From assembly GCF_018919205.1 (NCBI RefSeq), contig NZ_JAHLQN010000001.1, forward strand, positions 1,488,001-1,552,000: DNA of 64,000 nucleotides, read 5' to 3'. Below are positions 1 through 7,906 of this stretch, piece by piece. Below the pieces are notes generated by a model, which was not told where the DNA came from, did not search any database, and saw only the letters and a list, made by a program, of their open reading frames with translations. Numbering within the stretch: position 1 is the stretch's first letter; every line of letters begins with the position of its first letter. The translations under genes and the position numbers were made by a program. This DNA is from Dysosmobacter acutus (GTDB taxonomy: Bacteria; Bacillota; Clostridia; Oscillospirales; Oscillospiraceae).

Positions 1-1
1 A

Positions 2-745
2 TGCGCCGGAAAAATATTTCCTATCTTCGGCACAGGTGGAAAAGCTCTTATACAAGTCCTCGGAGGCTCGCAAGGCTCCCGTGTCTACGACGCAGACGGA
101 ATAGCCTGCACGCAGACTGCCGGCGCTGGAGGTGTGGGCGGCAAAACAGGATTATATCTGGTGGGCTTTAATCGGAAAGATGGGATCGTCGGAAAGAGGG
201 ATACGGCAATTTCACTGAACGCCAGCGATTTCAGAGGCATCAACCGGAATCAAACGCAAAACGCTGTGCTGATAGACCTTTGCGGCGGGCATCCAAAGCA
301 AACGGACACCGCCCGCTGCCTCACTGCCCGTTATGGTCAGACAACGCTGTCCAATCATAGAGCAGAGCGTTCCGGCGTTCTGCTCATCAAGGAAGCCACG
401 AAAAAGGGCTATAAGGAGGCGAATCCCGGTGACAGCGTCGATCTCGGCTTTTCCGGGAGCAATACCCGCCGTGGTCGTGTGGGACAGAATATCGCCCACA
501 CATTGGAGACGAGCTGTATCCAGGGCATCGTGGAACGTGGCGGACGCATCCGGCGTCTGATGCCGCGGGAGTGTCTGCGGCTGCAGGGCTTCGATGAGTG
601 GCAGATCGACCGCATCCTCGCCATCCAGTCCGACGCGCAGGCATATAAGCAGGCAGGCAACAGCGTCACCGCCAATGTCATTGAAGCCATCGGACGCCGT
701 ATCCGGGAGGTGGATGCGGAACTGAAAGCCGGTGCTGCCGCATGA
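2..745 (+). CDS. DNA (cytosine-5-)-methyltransferase, C-terminal part
   Basis: Open from the window edge, so the N-terminal half with the SAM-binding and catalytic PC motifs lies upstream and was not seen. The visible 247 residues contain a target-recognition-like region followed by RLMPRECLRLQGF and, near the end, YKQAGNSV, which match the C-terminal conserved blocks (IX and X) of C5 cytosine methyltransferases. These enzymes transfer methyl from SAM to C5 of cytosine in DNA. On an ICE this probably protects the element from host restriction. The 3' end overlaps the amidoligase gene by 4 bases, so the two are likely co-transcribed. No cognate restriction nuclease is visible downstream. Confidence 0.85.
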   Translation, partial: CAGKIFPIFGTGGKALIQVLGGSQGSRVYDADGIACTQTAGAGGVGGKTGLYLVGFNRKDGIVGKRDTAISLNASDFRGINRNQTQNAVLIDLCGGHPKQTDTARCLTARYGQTTLSNHRAERSGVLLIKEATKKGYKEANPGDSVDLGFSGSNTRRGRVGQNIAHTLETSCIQGIVERGGRIRRLMPRECLRLQGFDEWQIDRILAIQSDAQAYKQAGNSVTANVIEAIGRRIREVDAELKAGAAA

Positions 746-1704
746 TCGGGCTGAAGGATCAGTGCTTCGGCGTGGAAGTGGAAATGACCGGCATCACCCG
801 TGAGCAGGCGGCAACAGCGCTGGCTTCGTATTTTGCAACGGACGCCCGCTATGTGGGCGGCGCTTACGATAAATGGTGTGTGACGGATCGGGACGGCAAA
901 GAGTGGACGGTCATGAGCGACTCCAGCATCCACGGGGAGCAGAAGATCGGCAGCGGCTATCGTGCAACGGGTGACTACAGATACCGCGTGGAGATGGTAA
1001 CGCCAAAGCTCACCTATGCGGAACTGCCCAAGCTGCAGGAATGTGTCCGGCAGGTACGCCATGCCGGGGCCAAGGCCAACAGCTCCTGCGGCATCCATGT
1101 CCATGTGGACGCCGCAAACCATAATCGGCAGAGTCTAAAAAACCTCATCGGCATCATGTACTCCAAGGAGGATATCCTGTTCAAAGCGCTGCAGGTCAAT
1201 GAAAGCCGGGCGTCCCGCTGGTGTCAGAAGGTGCGGGAACCCATGCTGAAGCAGGCACGCAGGCTCTCGTCGGATGAGACCAGGGACCTGACGCAACTGG
1301 AGAATATCTGGTACGAGGGAGATAACGGCAGCGCAGACCACTATAACTGGACCCGCTATTACGCGCTGAACCTGCATTCGGTCTTTTACCGGGGGACGGT
1401 GGAATGGCGCTGTTTCAATTCCACGCTCCACGCGGGAAAAGTCGCCGCCTATGTGAATCTGTGCCTTGCCATCTCCGCCCAGGCTATCGCCCAGCGCAGC
1501 ACGGTCATGCGCAAGACCCACAGTGACAATGAGTTGTTCACCTTCCGGGTCTGGTTGGTGCGGCTGGGGCTCAACGGCGAGGAATTCAAGCATACCCGTG
1601 ACCACCTGTTGGCAAATTTATCTGGTGACCGCGCATGGCGTTTCGATAAGGACAGCTATACAGTCAATCAAAAGAAGAAAAGATCCAGAGAAATGGAGAG
1701 GTGA
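742..1704 (+). CDS. Amidoligase family protein (Amidoligase_2)
   Basis: The 320-residue product matches the glutamine-synthetase-fold amidoligases. It has an N-terminal FGVEVEMTG strand with the metal-binding glutamates, SSCGIHVHVD near residue 115, and GTVEWRCFNSTL near residue 218, in the family's usual order. Members are predicted to form ATP-dependent amide bonds between amino groups and glutamate or peptide carboxylates. The start overlaps the methyltransferase stop, and the end overlaps the next small gene. A cyclotransferase-like gene two positions downstream is a recurrent partner of this family and could reverse gamma-glutamyl linkages. The substrate cannot be told from the sequence. 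Confidence 0.85.
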   Translation: MIGLKDQCFGVEVEMTGITREQAATALASYFATDARYVGGAYDKWCVTDRDGKEWTVMSDSSIHGEQKIGSGYRATGDYRYRVEMVTPKLTYAELPKLQECVRQVRHAGAKANSSCGIHVHVDAANHNRQSLKNLIGIMYSKEDILFKALQVNESRASRWCQKVREPMLKQARRLSSDETRDLTQLENIWYEGDNGSADHYNWTRYYALNLHSVFYRGTVEWRCFNSTLHAGKVAAYVNLCLAISAQAIAQRSTVMRKTHSDNELFTFRVWLVRLGLNGEEFKHTRDHLLANLSGDRAWRFDKDSYTVNQKKKRSREMER

Positions 1705-1709
1705 AGCCT

Positions 1710-1958
1710 TTGAAGATTCAAATTGAAGATACCGTGTACGAAGGAACCGCAGCCGGGATCATGGAACAGCTTCGGAATCTCAGCTTTGATCCCACAGAGT
1801 TCCCGGATGTGGAGACCTACATCTGGTTTGTACAGAATAATGTCATGCGCACCACGGGAATGGACTGCCCGCTGCCGGATGGCGATGCGGAGACACAGGC
1901 GGCAGCCCTGCTCCGTCATCTGGAACGCTTTGGCGCTCTGACGATGCTGGAGGTGTGA
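1710..1958 (+). CDS. Small conserved hypothetical protein
   Basis: An acidic 82-residue protein with no motif I recognise. I prefer the TTG at 1710 because GGAGAGGTG lies about six bases upstream; a GTG at 1701 overlapping the amidoligase stop is the alternative and would add three residues. It lies between the amidoligase and the cyclotransferase-like gene, one base from the latter, so it is probably translated with them. The sequence has a WFVQNNVMR helix and no signal peptide or membrane segment. A role in the amidoligase pathway is only suggested by position. Confidence 0.6.
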   Translation: MKIQIEDTVYEGTAAGIMEQLRNLSFDPTEFPDVETYIWFVQNNVMRTTGMDCPLPDGDAETQAAALLRHLERFGALTMLEV

Positions 1959-1959
1959 T

Positions 1960-2463
1960 ATGGAGGAAAACCTGTATTTTGCCTACGGCAGCAACCTTGA
2001 TCTGGAGCAGATGGCGCAGCGCTGTCCGGATGCCGAGATCGTAGGCCCAGTCAGGCTGGAAAACTACGAACTGCGGTTCCGCGGCAGCGGTTTCGCTACC
2101 GTTGCGCCGAAAAAAGGCAGTACTGTCCACGGACTGGTGTGGAAGCTCACACCGCAGTGTGAACAGTCTTTGGACCGCTATGAAGGGTATCCCCGCCACT
2201 ACACGAAAGAAACCGTGACTGTTAAGGATGCGGCCGGTGCAGAGATCCCCGTCATGGTCTATATCATGGCAGAGCCGTATTGCCGCCAGCCTGCACTGCC
2301 GTCCCCGTATTATTACCGCGTGATCCAGCGGGGCTTTGAAGCCAACGGCCTGCCGGTGGAATCATTACAGGCTGCGTGGGACAGGACCGTTGACGAGGTG
2401 TGGAGCGGCAGGATCGACAAGCCAAAGCGAGCGCCTGAGCGAAACAGAGGGCCGGAGCGGTAA
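1960..2463 (+). CDS. Gamma-glutamylcyclotransferase-like protein
   Basis: The 167-residue product begins with YFAYGSNLD, the substrate-binding loop of the GGCT/AIG2 fold, and carries RYEGYP near residue 71, whose glutamate is at the usual catalytic position. Enzymes of this fold split gamma-glutamyl amines by cyclising the glutamyl group to 5-oxoproline. It starts one base after the preceding small gene with GGAGGTG upstream. Beside an amidoligase, it may release or edit gamma-glutamyl adducts; that pairing is an inference. The C-terminal 20 residues are basic and look disordered. Confidence 0.8.
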   Translation: MEENLYFAYGSNLDLEQMAQRCPDAEIVGPVRLENYELRFRGSGFATVAPKKGSTVHGLVWKLTPQCEQSLDRYEGYPRHYTKETVTVKDAAGAEIPVMVYIMAEPYCRQPALPSPYYYRVIQRGFEANGLPVESLQAAWDRTVDEVWSGRIDKPKRAPERNRGPER

Positions 2464-2464
2464 C

Positions 2465-2674
2465 TCAGAGCAGCGCCGGCGTCTGTGCAAGAAAGAAGAT
2501 CACCAGAATAGAGATCACAAAGGCCAAGATCCCAACGAGCAGGAAAACCTTTTTGCCGGGGCGGATTTTTGCCGCCTTGCCGATCAGTGCGGCCGCGGCG
2601 ACGCATACCGCGGAAACCGGTAAAGCGACGCCAAGCATCTTCCACAGCCATGAAAGCTCCCAAAACCATATCAT
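2465..2674 (-). CDS. Small two-helix membrane protein
   Basis: A 69-residue protein with two hydrophobic segments (about residues 8-28 and 43-63) separated by a short basic stretch, suggesting a hairpin in the membrane. The ATG at 2674 is chosen over one at 2770 because AGGAGG lies eight bases upstream of it and the extra residues are not hydrophobic. It is convergent with the cyclotransferase gene, one base from its stop. A similar minus-strand small membrane gene lies inside the transfer operon at 23592-23930. Function unknown. Confidence 0.6.
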   Translation of the reverse strand: MIWFWELSWLWKMLGVALPVSAVCVAAAALIGKAAKIRPGKKVFLLVGILAFVISILVIFFLAQTPALL

Positions 2675-2820
2675 CACAGCCGCCTCCTCATATTTTTGTT
2701 CGTAAGCACAGTGTATCACAGGCGCGGTATCCGCGCAACAGACAGTCGGAGTGAAAAAAGAGGTGTTCATTTTCCACGGTCTGTGTTACAATATCCCCTG
2801 TTTGTGAAAGGGGGGCGGAT

Positions 2821-3087
2821 ATGTTTTACACGATGGAAGAAGCCGCTGTCCTCGGCGGCTTTCTGGAACTGTATCTGGAACGGGACAGCGTGGACCCGGC
2901 GGTGCGGGAGCGGCACCGAAAATTCCGGCAGGGGTTGCTGGGCGGCGCACTGGAACGGACCGATTATGAATGGGCGGCTGCGGCGCTGGGATTCCTGCGC
3001 CCCCAATGGTGGCCGGAGCATGAAGATCATCGGGCATTGGAGAATGCCCTGCTGAAGACCCGGACGCTGGCATCAAAAAAAGAATAA
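2821..3087 (+). CDS. Conserved hypothetical protein of mobile elements
   Basis: An 88-residue soluble protein with alternating acidic and basic residues and a tryptophan-rich middle (LRPQWWPEH). The start is supported by GAAAGGGGGG about six bases upstream. It precedes the DUF3846 gene by 86 bases in the same orientation. No domain is recognised and no function is proposed. Confidence 0.6.
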   Translation: MFYTMEEAAVLGGFLELYLERDSVDPAVRERHRKFRQGLLGGALERTDYEWAAAALGFLRPQWWPEHEDHRALENALLKTRTLASKKE

Positions 3088-3173
3088 GAATCACCATTTG
3101 CGGCAACGGCAGAGGAATCTGTCGCTGCCGCTTTTCTTTTGAAGAAGGAGGAACCCATATCAGCACAGAAAAA

Positions 3174-3563
3174 ATGAAAGTCCTTGTGGTGTGCCCCATG
3201 GAACTGCCTGCGGTGCAGGAGATCGACCACACCCTTTCTGCCATGCAGGAACTGGTAGGCGGCACCATTCAGGCAGTTTATCCCTTCGATGACCCGGTGG
3301 CGCTCATCGCAAATGACGAGGGCAAGCTGCTGGGCCTGCCGTGGAACCGCGCCCTGACCGATGATCACGGTGTGCCGTATGACATTGTCTGCGGCACATT
3401 TTTTGTTGCCGGTCTTAAAGAGGATGATTTTGCCTCGCTGACGGAGCAGCAGATCGAAAAGTACAAGGACAAATACAGCAACGAAATGATCCTTTCTGTT
3501 CCGAAACAGCCGGAGGCACATAAGAAACCGATGAAAAAGGAGAAACATGAATATGAAAGATAG
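3174..3563 (+). CDS. DUF3846 domain-containing protein
   Basis: The 129-residue product has the DUF3846 pattern: a short strand KVLVVCPMELP, an acidic helix, GGTIQAVYPF, then LPWNRAL and CGTFFVAG. The domain is common on Clostridia conjugative elements and phages and has no assigned activity. The ATG at 3174 fits the domain start, but the only good ribosome site (AAGGAGG, ending at 3152) is 21 bases away and sits six bases ahead of an in-frame ATC at 3159, which would add ISTEK. The 3' end overlaps metK by 17 bases, so the two are coupled. Confidence 0.75.
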   Translation: MKVLVVCPMELPAVQEIDHTLSAMQELVGGTIQAVYPFDDPVALIANDEGKLLGLPWNRALTDDHGVPYDIVCGTFFVAGLKEDDFASLTEQQIEKYKDKYSNEMILSVPKQPEAHKKPMKKEKHEYER

Positions 3564-4704
3564 CTGCATTTTGACCGCTGAGTCAGTCACCGAGGGACAT
3601 CCCGACAAGCTCTGCGACACCGTCGCGGACGCGGTGGTGGATGCCTGTCTTACGCAGGACGCCGCTGCCCGTGTTGCCTGCGAGGTCATGGCGACAGCCG
3701 GAAAGATCATCGCCGCAGGCGAGATCACGGCAGCGAAGCTTCCGGACATCCCTGCCATTATTTGCAGAACGGTGCGGGAAGCCGGATACGGCGGCAGCGA
3801 CTATGAGGTGGAGGTCATCACCCATGAGCAGAGTCCCGACATTGCGGAAGCCGTGTGCGGCGGCACGGAGACCGGCGCGGGAGATCAGGGAATCCTGTAC
3901 GGCTTTGCCTGCGACGAAACAAAGGAGCTGCTGCCCCTGCCTGTGGTGCTGGCGCATCGACTGACCCGCCTGTTGACCGATGCCCGCAGGCAGGGCATTA
4001 TCCCCGGCCTGCGTCCGGACGGCAAGGCGCAGGTGTCTGTGGAATACCGCTTTGGAGTTCCGTACCGCATTGCCGCAGTGGTGGTATCCTGCCAGCATGA
4101 GGATAATCTGCCACTGCCGGAACTGCGCCGGGACATTCTGCGCCATGTGATCCGACCCGCCATGCAGGAACTCCCGCTGGACGAACATACCGAGGTGCTA
4201 ATCAATCCGTCCGGACGATTTGTCCAGGGTGGCTTTGAAGCGGACACCGGGCTCACCGGACGCAAGCTGATGGTAGATACCTACGGCGGCCTTGTCCCTC
4301 ATGGCGGCGGCGCGCTGTCCGGCAAGGATGGAACGAAGGTGGACCGCAGCGGCGCGTACATGGCCCGCTATATCGCCAAAAACATCGTGGCGGCAGGACT
4401 GGCAAAGCGCTGCACCATCAGCCTTGCCTATGCCATCGGTAAGGCACAGCCTGTAGCGGTGACGGTGGATACGGAGTATACCGGCATCTATTCCGATGAT
4501 GTGCTGGAGCAGGCTGTCCGTACCGTATTCAACCTGACGCCGGACGGCATGATCGGGACGCTGGGGCTGGATCAGCCCATCTTCCGCAAGTTCTGCAATT
4601 ACGGACATTTCACCCATGCGGATGCGCCCTGGGAGCGCACGGATATGACAGAGGTTCTGGAATGTGTCTGCCGCGCCAAGGACATGGGCGTATCGGAGCG
4701 ATAA
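3547..4704 (+). CDS. metK: S-adenosylmethionine synthetase carried on the element
   Basis: A full-length 385-residue methionine adenosyltransferase that makes SAM from methionine and ATP. Visible signatures are GHPDK (residues 17-21), GAGDQG, NPSGRFVQGG, GGGALSGKD and KVDRSGAYMARYIAKNIV, covering the ATP, methionine and metal sites of the three-domain fold. The sequence is more divergent than typical housekeeping copies (NPSGRF where DPTGRF is usual), which suits a mobile accessory copy. The start has AAAGGAG upstream. Two SAM-dependent DNA methyltransferases flank it on the same element, so it may raise SAM supply for DNA modification after transfer; this is inference. Confidence 0.93.
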   Translation: MNMKDSCILTAESVTEGHPDKLCDTVADAVVDACLTQDAAARVACEVMATAGKIIAAGEITAAKLPDIPAIICRTVREAGYGGSDYEVEVITHEQSPDIAEAVCGGTETGAGDQGILYGFACDETKELLPLPVVLAHRLTRLLTDARRQGIIPGLRPDGKAQVSVEYRFGVPYRIAAVVVSCQHEDNLPLPELRRDILRHVIRPAMQELPLDEHTEVLINPSGRFVQGGFEADTGLTGRKLMVDTYGGLVPHGGGALSGKDGTKVDRSGAYMARYIAKNIVAAGLAKRCTISLAYAIGKAQPVAVTVDTEYTGIYSDDVLEQAVRTVFNLTPDGMIGTLGLDQPIFRKFCNYGHFTHADAPWERTDMTEVLECVCRAKDMGVSER

Positions 4705-4712
4705 CAGAAAAG

Positions 4713-4739
4713 GCCCGCGAGAGATGGTCTCTCGCGGGC
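4713..4739. terminator. Convergent intrinsic terminator between metK and HU
   Basis: A perfect 12-bp stem with a TGG loop lies between the two converging genes. On the minus strand it is followed by CTTTTCTGT, which suits termination of the HU gene; the plus side has only GTGTTAT, so use by metK is less certain. Confidence 0.75.
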
Positions 4740-4745
4740 GTGTTA

Positions 4746-5018
4746 TCACTGTACGGAATCCTTGAATGCCTTGCCGGGCTTGAAAGCCGGCGCTTTGGAA
4801 GCGGGGATTTCAATGGTGGCTCCGGTGGCGGGATTCTTGCCGGTGCGGGCGGCGCGCTCCTTCACCTCGAAGGTGCCAAAGCCCACCAGCTGTACCTTGT
4901 CACCGGACTTCAGCGCAGTCTGCAGCGTGTCGACAAACGCATTCAGAGCGGTGTCACAGTCCTTCTTGGTAAGGCCGCTGGCTTCCGCCATGGCGGTGAG
5001 CAGTTCTGTTTTATTCAT
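4746..5018 (-). CDS. hup: HU family DNA-binding protein
   Basis: A 90-residue HU-type nucleoid protein. It starts MNKTELLTAMAEASGL, has the GFGTFEVKERAART turn into the DNA-binding arm, the GKNPATG arm tip, and IPASKAPAFKPGKAFKD at the end, all at standard positions and lengths. HU dimers bend DNA and help recombinase synapses, which could matter for an element with several serine recombinases. It is transcribed opposite to its neighbours from its own promoter at 5067-5095, with GAAGGAG ahead of the ATG, and ends at the hairpin shared with metK. Confidence 0.93.
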   Translation of the reverse strand: MNKTELLTAMAEASGLTKKDCDTALNAFVDTLQTALKSGDKVQLVGFGTFEVKERAARTGKNPATGATIEIPASKAPAFKPGKAFKDSVQ

Positions 5019-5066
5019 CGTGTTTCGTCTCCTTCATATCTAAAATGACTGGAAATGATATGCGCT

Positions 5067-5095
5067 ATTATAGCAGACTCTCCGCCTGCTGACAA
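5067..5095 (-). promoter_or_regulatory. Sigma-70 type promoter for the HU gene
   Basis: Read on the minus strand this is TTGTCA, a 17-base spacer and a perfect TATAAT. It lies about 50 bases upstream of the HU start codon. Confidence 0.75.
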
Positions 5096-5124
5096 TACTG
5101 GCAGTAAAAACAGAATCAGAGAGG

Positions 5125-5889
5125 ATGATCACGATTTCAAAAGAAAAGAAGAAAACCCTGCATATCGCGTCCTGCTCCTTCGGCAAAGACAGCCTTGCCA
5201 CGATCCTGCTGGCGCTGGAGCACGGGGAACCGCTGGATGAAGCGGTCTACTGTGAGGTGATGTTCGATAAAAGGACCTCCGGCGAGGTGCCGGAGCATCG
5301 GGCATTCATCTATGAGACCGCGATCCCCAGGCTGGAACAGTTGGGGGTTCCGGTCCGTGTGCTGCGTTCGGATAAGACCTATCTGGACCTGTTTGCCGGA
5401 GCCATTACCCGCGGCCCGAAAAAAGGACTTCGGCGCGGATTCCCTCTGTGCGGGCATTGCTACGTTCAGCGGGACTGCAAGCTCCGTCCCATCCGCCGGT
5501 ATAAGAGGACTCTGACGCCGGATACTGAGCAGTATGTGGGAATCGCCAGCGATGAGCCGGTGCGCTTGCGCCGCTTGCAGGAAAATCAGGTGTCCCTGCT
5601 GGAAAAATATCACTACACCGAAGAAGATGCAAAGCAACTCTGCCAAAAGGCAGGGCTGCTTTCTCCTGTCTATGCGTTTACCGACCGTGGCGGCTGCTGG
5701 TTCTGCCCGAATGCCAAGCGGAAGGAACTGCGGCACCTTTATGACCACCATCCGGAGCTGTGGGCAAGAATGCTGGAGCTGCAGGCCATGCCGGGAAAGG
5801 TGTCCGAGAAATTCAACCGCACGGAGCGCTTTTCCGACATCGATGCGGCATTCCGAAAAGAAGATGCCCTGTGCCAAAAAGCGGCATAA
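5125..5889 (+). CDS. PAPS-reductase-like PP-loop ATPase protein
   Basis: The 254-residue product carries the PP-loop SFGKDS at residues 18-23, the ATP-binding signature of adenine-nucleotide alpha hydrolases including PAPS reductases, DndC and tRNA thiolation enzymes. Two cysteine clusters follow, CGHCYVQRDC near residue 112 and CWFCPN near residue 192, plausible for an iron-sulfur or zinc site. Relatives occur on phages and mobile elements and are usually labelled phosphoadenosine phosphosulfate reductase without proof of sulfate chemistry. No dnd genes are nearby, so phosphorothioation is not supported. It is divergent from HU and starts the next plus-strand run. Confidence 0.78.
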   Translation: MITISKEKKKTLHIASCSFGKDSLATILLALEHGEPLDEAVYCEVMFDKRTSGEVPEHRAFIYETAIPRLEQLGVPVRVLRSDKTYLDLFAGAITRGPKKGLRRGFPLCGHCYVQRDCKLRPIRRYKRTLTPDTEQYVGIASDEPVRLRRLQENQVSLLEKYHYTEEDAKQLCQKAGLLSPVYAFTDRGGCWFCPNAKRKELRHLYDHHPELWARMLELQAMPGKVSEKFNRTERFSDIDAAFRKEDALCQKAA

Positions 5890-5903
5890 AAAAGAAAAAG
5901 GAG

Positions 5904-6545
5904 ATGAGAACCATCAGCAATCAAAAATATGAGATCACAGACATTGCCCATGAGGAATATCCGTTCCTGCACCGCATCCGCGCACTGCGGGACATCTGCG
6001 GTGAGATCCGCGCAGGCGACATAGGTGGCTTCGTGGAAAGCGAAAGCAACCTGTCCGCGGAGCCGGGAGACTGCGCATGGATCTTCGATGACGCCATTGC
6101 AGCGGGTGACGCCTATGTGGATCGGGACGCCTGTCTGCGGGGCGACGCCATTGCCTGTGGCAGCGCCTATGTTTCAAAAGGCAGCGTGATGAGCGGCCAC
6201 AGCCGCGCCGAGGACAACGCCTATCTCCGCGGAGCCTCCATGACCGGAAAAGCGCTGGCTTCCGGAAACGCGCAGATCATTCACAATCCCCATACGATGG
6301 GAACTCCCATCCTGTCCGGCAACTGCAAGGTGTATGGCACGGTGCAGGGGGATATCCGCATCACCGGTTCTGCCGTGATCCTGCCCTGCGAGGAAGTCCG
6401 CAACGATACAAGGGATACCTTTGTCCTGAGCGGCAAGAGCCGCAGCGTGATCCGCGGCATCGGGCGTGAGACCTTGAAACCTCTGCAAAAAGAAGTAAGT
6501 CCCATGAAAACAAAAACGCCAAAGAAACGAGGTGTGGAGCGATGA
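5904..6545 (+). CDS. Hexapeptide-repeat-like phage/ICE protein
   Basis: A protein of about 213 residues. After YEITDIAHEE and a HRIRALRDI segment comes GDIGGFVESESNLS, then rungs such as GDAYVDRDACLRGDAI that repeat every six residues and suggest a left-handed beta-helix. This layout is known from phage-borne proteins of unknown role. AAGGAG directly abuts the ATG at 5904, which is too close, but is nine bases from an in-frame ATC at 5913 (ISNQKYEIT); the true start may be the ATC. The last four bases overlap the next gene. No acyltransferase residues can be assigned. Confidence 0.65.
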   Translation: MRTISNQKYEITDIAHEEYPFLHRIRALRDICGEIRAGDIGGFVESESNLSAEPGDCAWIFDDAIAAGDAYVDRDACLRGDAIACGSAYVSKGSVMSGHSRAEDNAYLRGASMTGKALASGNAQIIHNPHTMGTPILSGNCKVYGTVQGDIRITGSAVILPCEEVRNDTRDTFVLSGKSRSVIRGIGRETLKPLQKEVSPMKTKTPKKRGVER

Positions 6546-7315
6546 CCGTATATGAGCAGGAGCTGCGAAAGCTGTTTGAACACAGCGATCTCGTGGATCA
6601 GCCTCAATTCTCCGGGCGTGTGTGCGTGGGAGATCTCGGAAAGGACCTGCGTGTACGGGCGGAGTTTCTCTCTACCCATATCTCCAGCCAATATGACGCC
6701 ATCCGCCTCACGGTGCTCAACCGCACGGAGGGCGTGGTGGACCGGACGCTGCTGCGCTTTCAGGATGTCTGGGGTAAAAAGCAGGTGCCGAACAACCCCA
6801 ACTTCCGCAGCGGCGTCATTCCCCACCTGTGGGATGACTACGGAAAAGTGGAATGGTACGCCTATCACCCCACTGCCGCGGACTATGCCGCTCTGCGGGA
6901 TGCCGTCGGACAGTATCTGTCCGCATTCCGGGAGCGCACGCCGGAGCTGGAACGGAGCGGCCCCAAGCTGGTCTATATCTGTGCTCCGCTGCGGGGCGAT
7001 GTGACAAACAATGTGGAGTTTGCGCGGCAGAAAGCGCAGGAGGTGTTTGTGGAGGGAAATATCCCTATCTGTTCGCATCTGCTGTTCCCGCCTGTCGCAG
7101 ATCCCGACGATCCCGCCCAGGATGAAAAAGCCAGGGCGATGGGACTGCGCCTGCTGGAATCCTGCCAGCAGATGAATGTGTACGGTCCGGTCTGGACGGA
7201 TGGGATGTGGCAGGAGATCTATAAAGCCGGTGAGCTGGGCATCCCCGTGTTGACGGATCAGAAAACCATTGGCCGGACGCCGCCTGCACGGCATCCCAAA
7301 AGAAAGGAGAGATAA
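6542..7315 (+). CDS. Protein with C-terminal DUF4406 / deoxyribosyltransferase-like domain
   Basis: The 257-residue product has an N-terminal part of about 135 residues without clear similarity and a C-terminal domain beginning KLVYICAPLRGDV, with NVEFARQKA and CSHLLFPPV. It resembles DUF4406 and the nucleoside 2-deoxyribosyltransferase fold, including a late acidic WTDGMWQEI segment. The family is thought to bind nucleotides, but activity of this member is unproven. It overlaps the preceding gene by 4 bases and abuts the following one, so it belongs to a tight accessory operon with a DNA methyltransferase at its end. Confidence 0.7.
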   Translation: MTVYEQELRKLFEHSDLVDQPQFSGRVCVGDLGKDLRVRAEFLSTHISSQYDAIRLTVLNRTEGVVDRTLLRFQDVWGKKQVPNNPNFRSGVIPHLWDDYGKVEWYAYHPTAADYAALRDAVGQYLSAFRERTPELERSGPKLVYICAPLRGDVTNNVEFARQKAQEVFVEGNIPICSHLLFPPVADPDDPAQDEKARAMGLRLLESCQQMNVYGPVWTDGMWQEIYKAGELGIPVLTDQKTIGRTPPARHPKRKER

Positions 7316-7906
7316 ATGCCAATTGAGAGGATCACTGCGGACGATCTGCGGGATATGGAGCATCAGGAGGGACTGGTGCTGCAGGGCTGCGGCGGCGAGG
7401 CGCGGGAGTGGCTGGATGGCATCAATGACCTGCTGACGCAGGACGGCATCCTGCAGAATGGCAGCCGCTTTGAGACGGTCAAGGTTTTTCAGCACGATGG
7501 ACTCAACAATCTGCTGTTCCCCTTCGAGAACATTCAGGTGGATATGGGGAAGCTGGCGATGTGGCGTTTGCAGACCCACGGCGCATTCGGCGGCACATGG
7601 CTGTCCGACTATGTTCCCAACAGGCTGGGCGGGTTTCGCTCCGCCCGGCAGGAGAACCCCCGCCCTCTCTGCCCTCTGCTGGGGCAGGACGGCAACATCT
7701 TCCATCTGATGGGTATTGCCGCCAGAGTTCTTCGGCAGAATGGCATGGCGGCAGAAGCAAAGGAAATGCAGACCCGCATCATGGGCGGAGCGTGCCACAG
7801 CTACGAGGAAGCACTGGGAATCATCAGCGAATATGTGGAGACGGAGCTGTCTCCGCCCCGCGAAAATCGAACGAAAAAGAAGGAGAAGCATGAGCATGAG
7901 CGATAA
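7316..7906 (+). CDS. Conserved hypothetical protein
   Basis: A 196-residue soluble protein that starts one base after the preceding stop with AAAGGAGAG upstream. The middle has MWRLQTHGAFGGTWLSDYV followed by a basic stretch, a pattern I have seen only on mobile elements and cannot name. The C-terminus ends in a charged tail and overlaps the methyltransferase gene by 17 bases. No catalytic motif, signal peptide or membrane segment is visible. Confidence 0.6.
   Translation: MPIERITADDLRDMEHQEGLVLQGCGGEAREWLDGINDLLTQDGILQNGSRFETVKVFQHDGLNNLLFPFENIQVDMGKLAMWRLQTHGAFGGTWLSDYVPNRLGGFRSARQENPRPLCPLLGQDGNIFHLMGIAARVLRQNGMAAEAKEMQTRIMGGACHSYEEALGIISEYVETELSPPRENRTKKKEKHEHER

Noticed and set aside
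5125-5889. Phosphorothioation (dnd) system considered for the PP-loop protein
   Set aside because: No dndA, B, D or E or restriction partners are visible nearby; the PP-loop alone is not specific.
6281-7897. Open frame of 538 codons on the minus strand
   Set aside because: It lies fully opposite well-supported plus-strand genes with good ribosome sites; the product shows no family pattern and the frame is explained by GC-rich codon bias.
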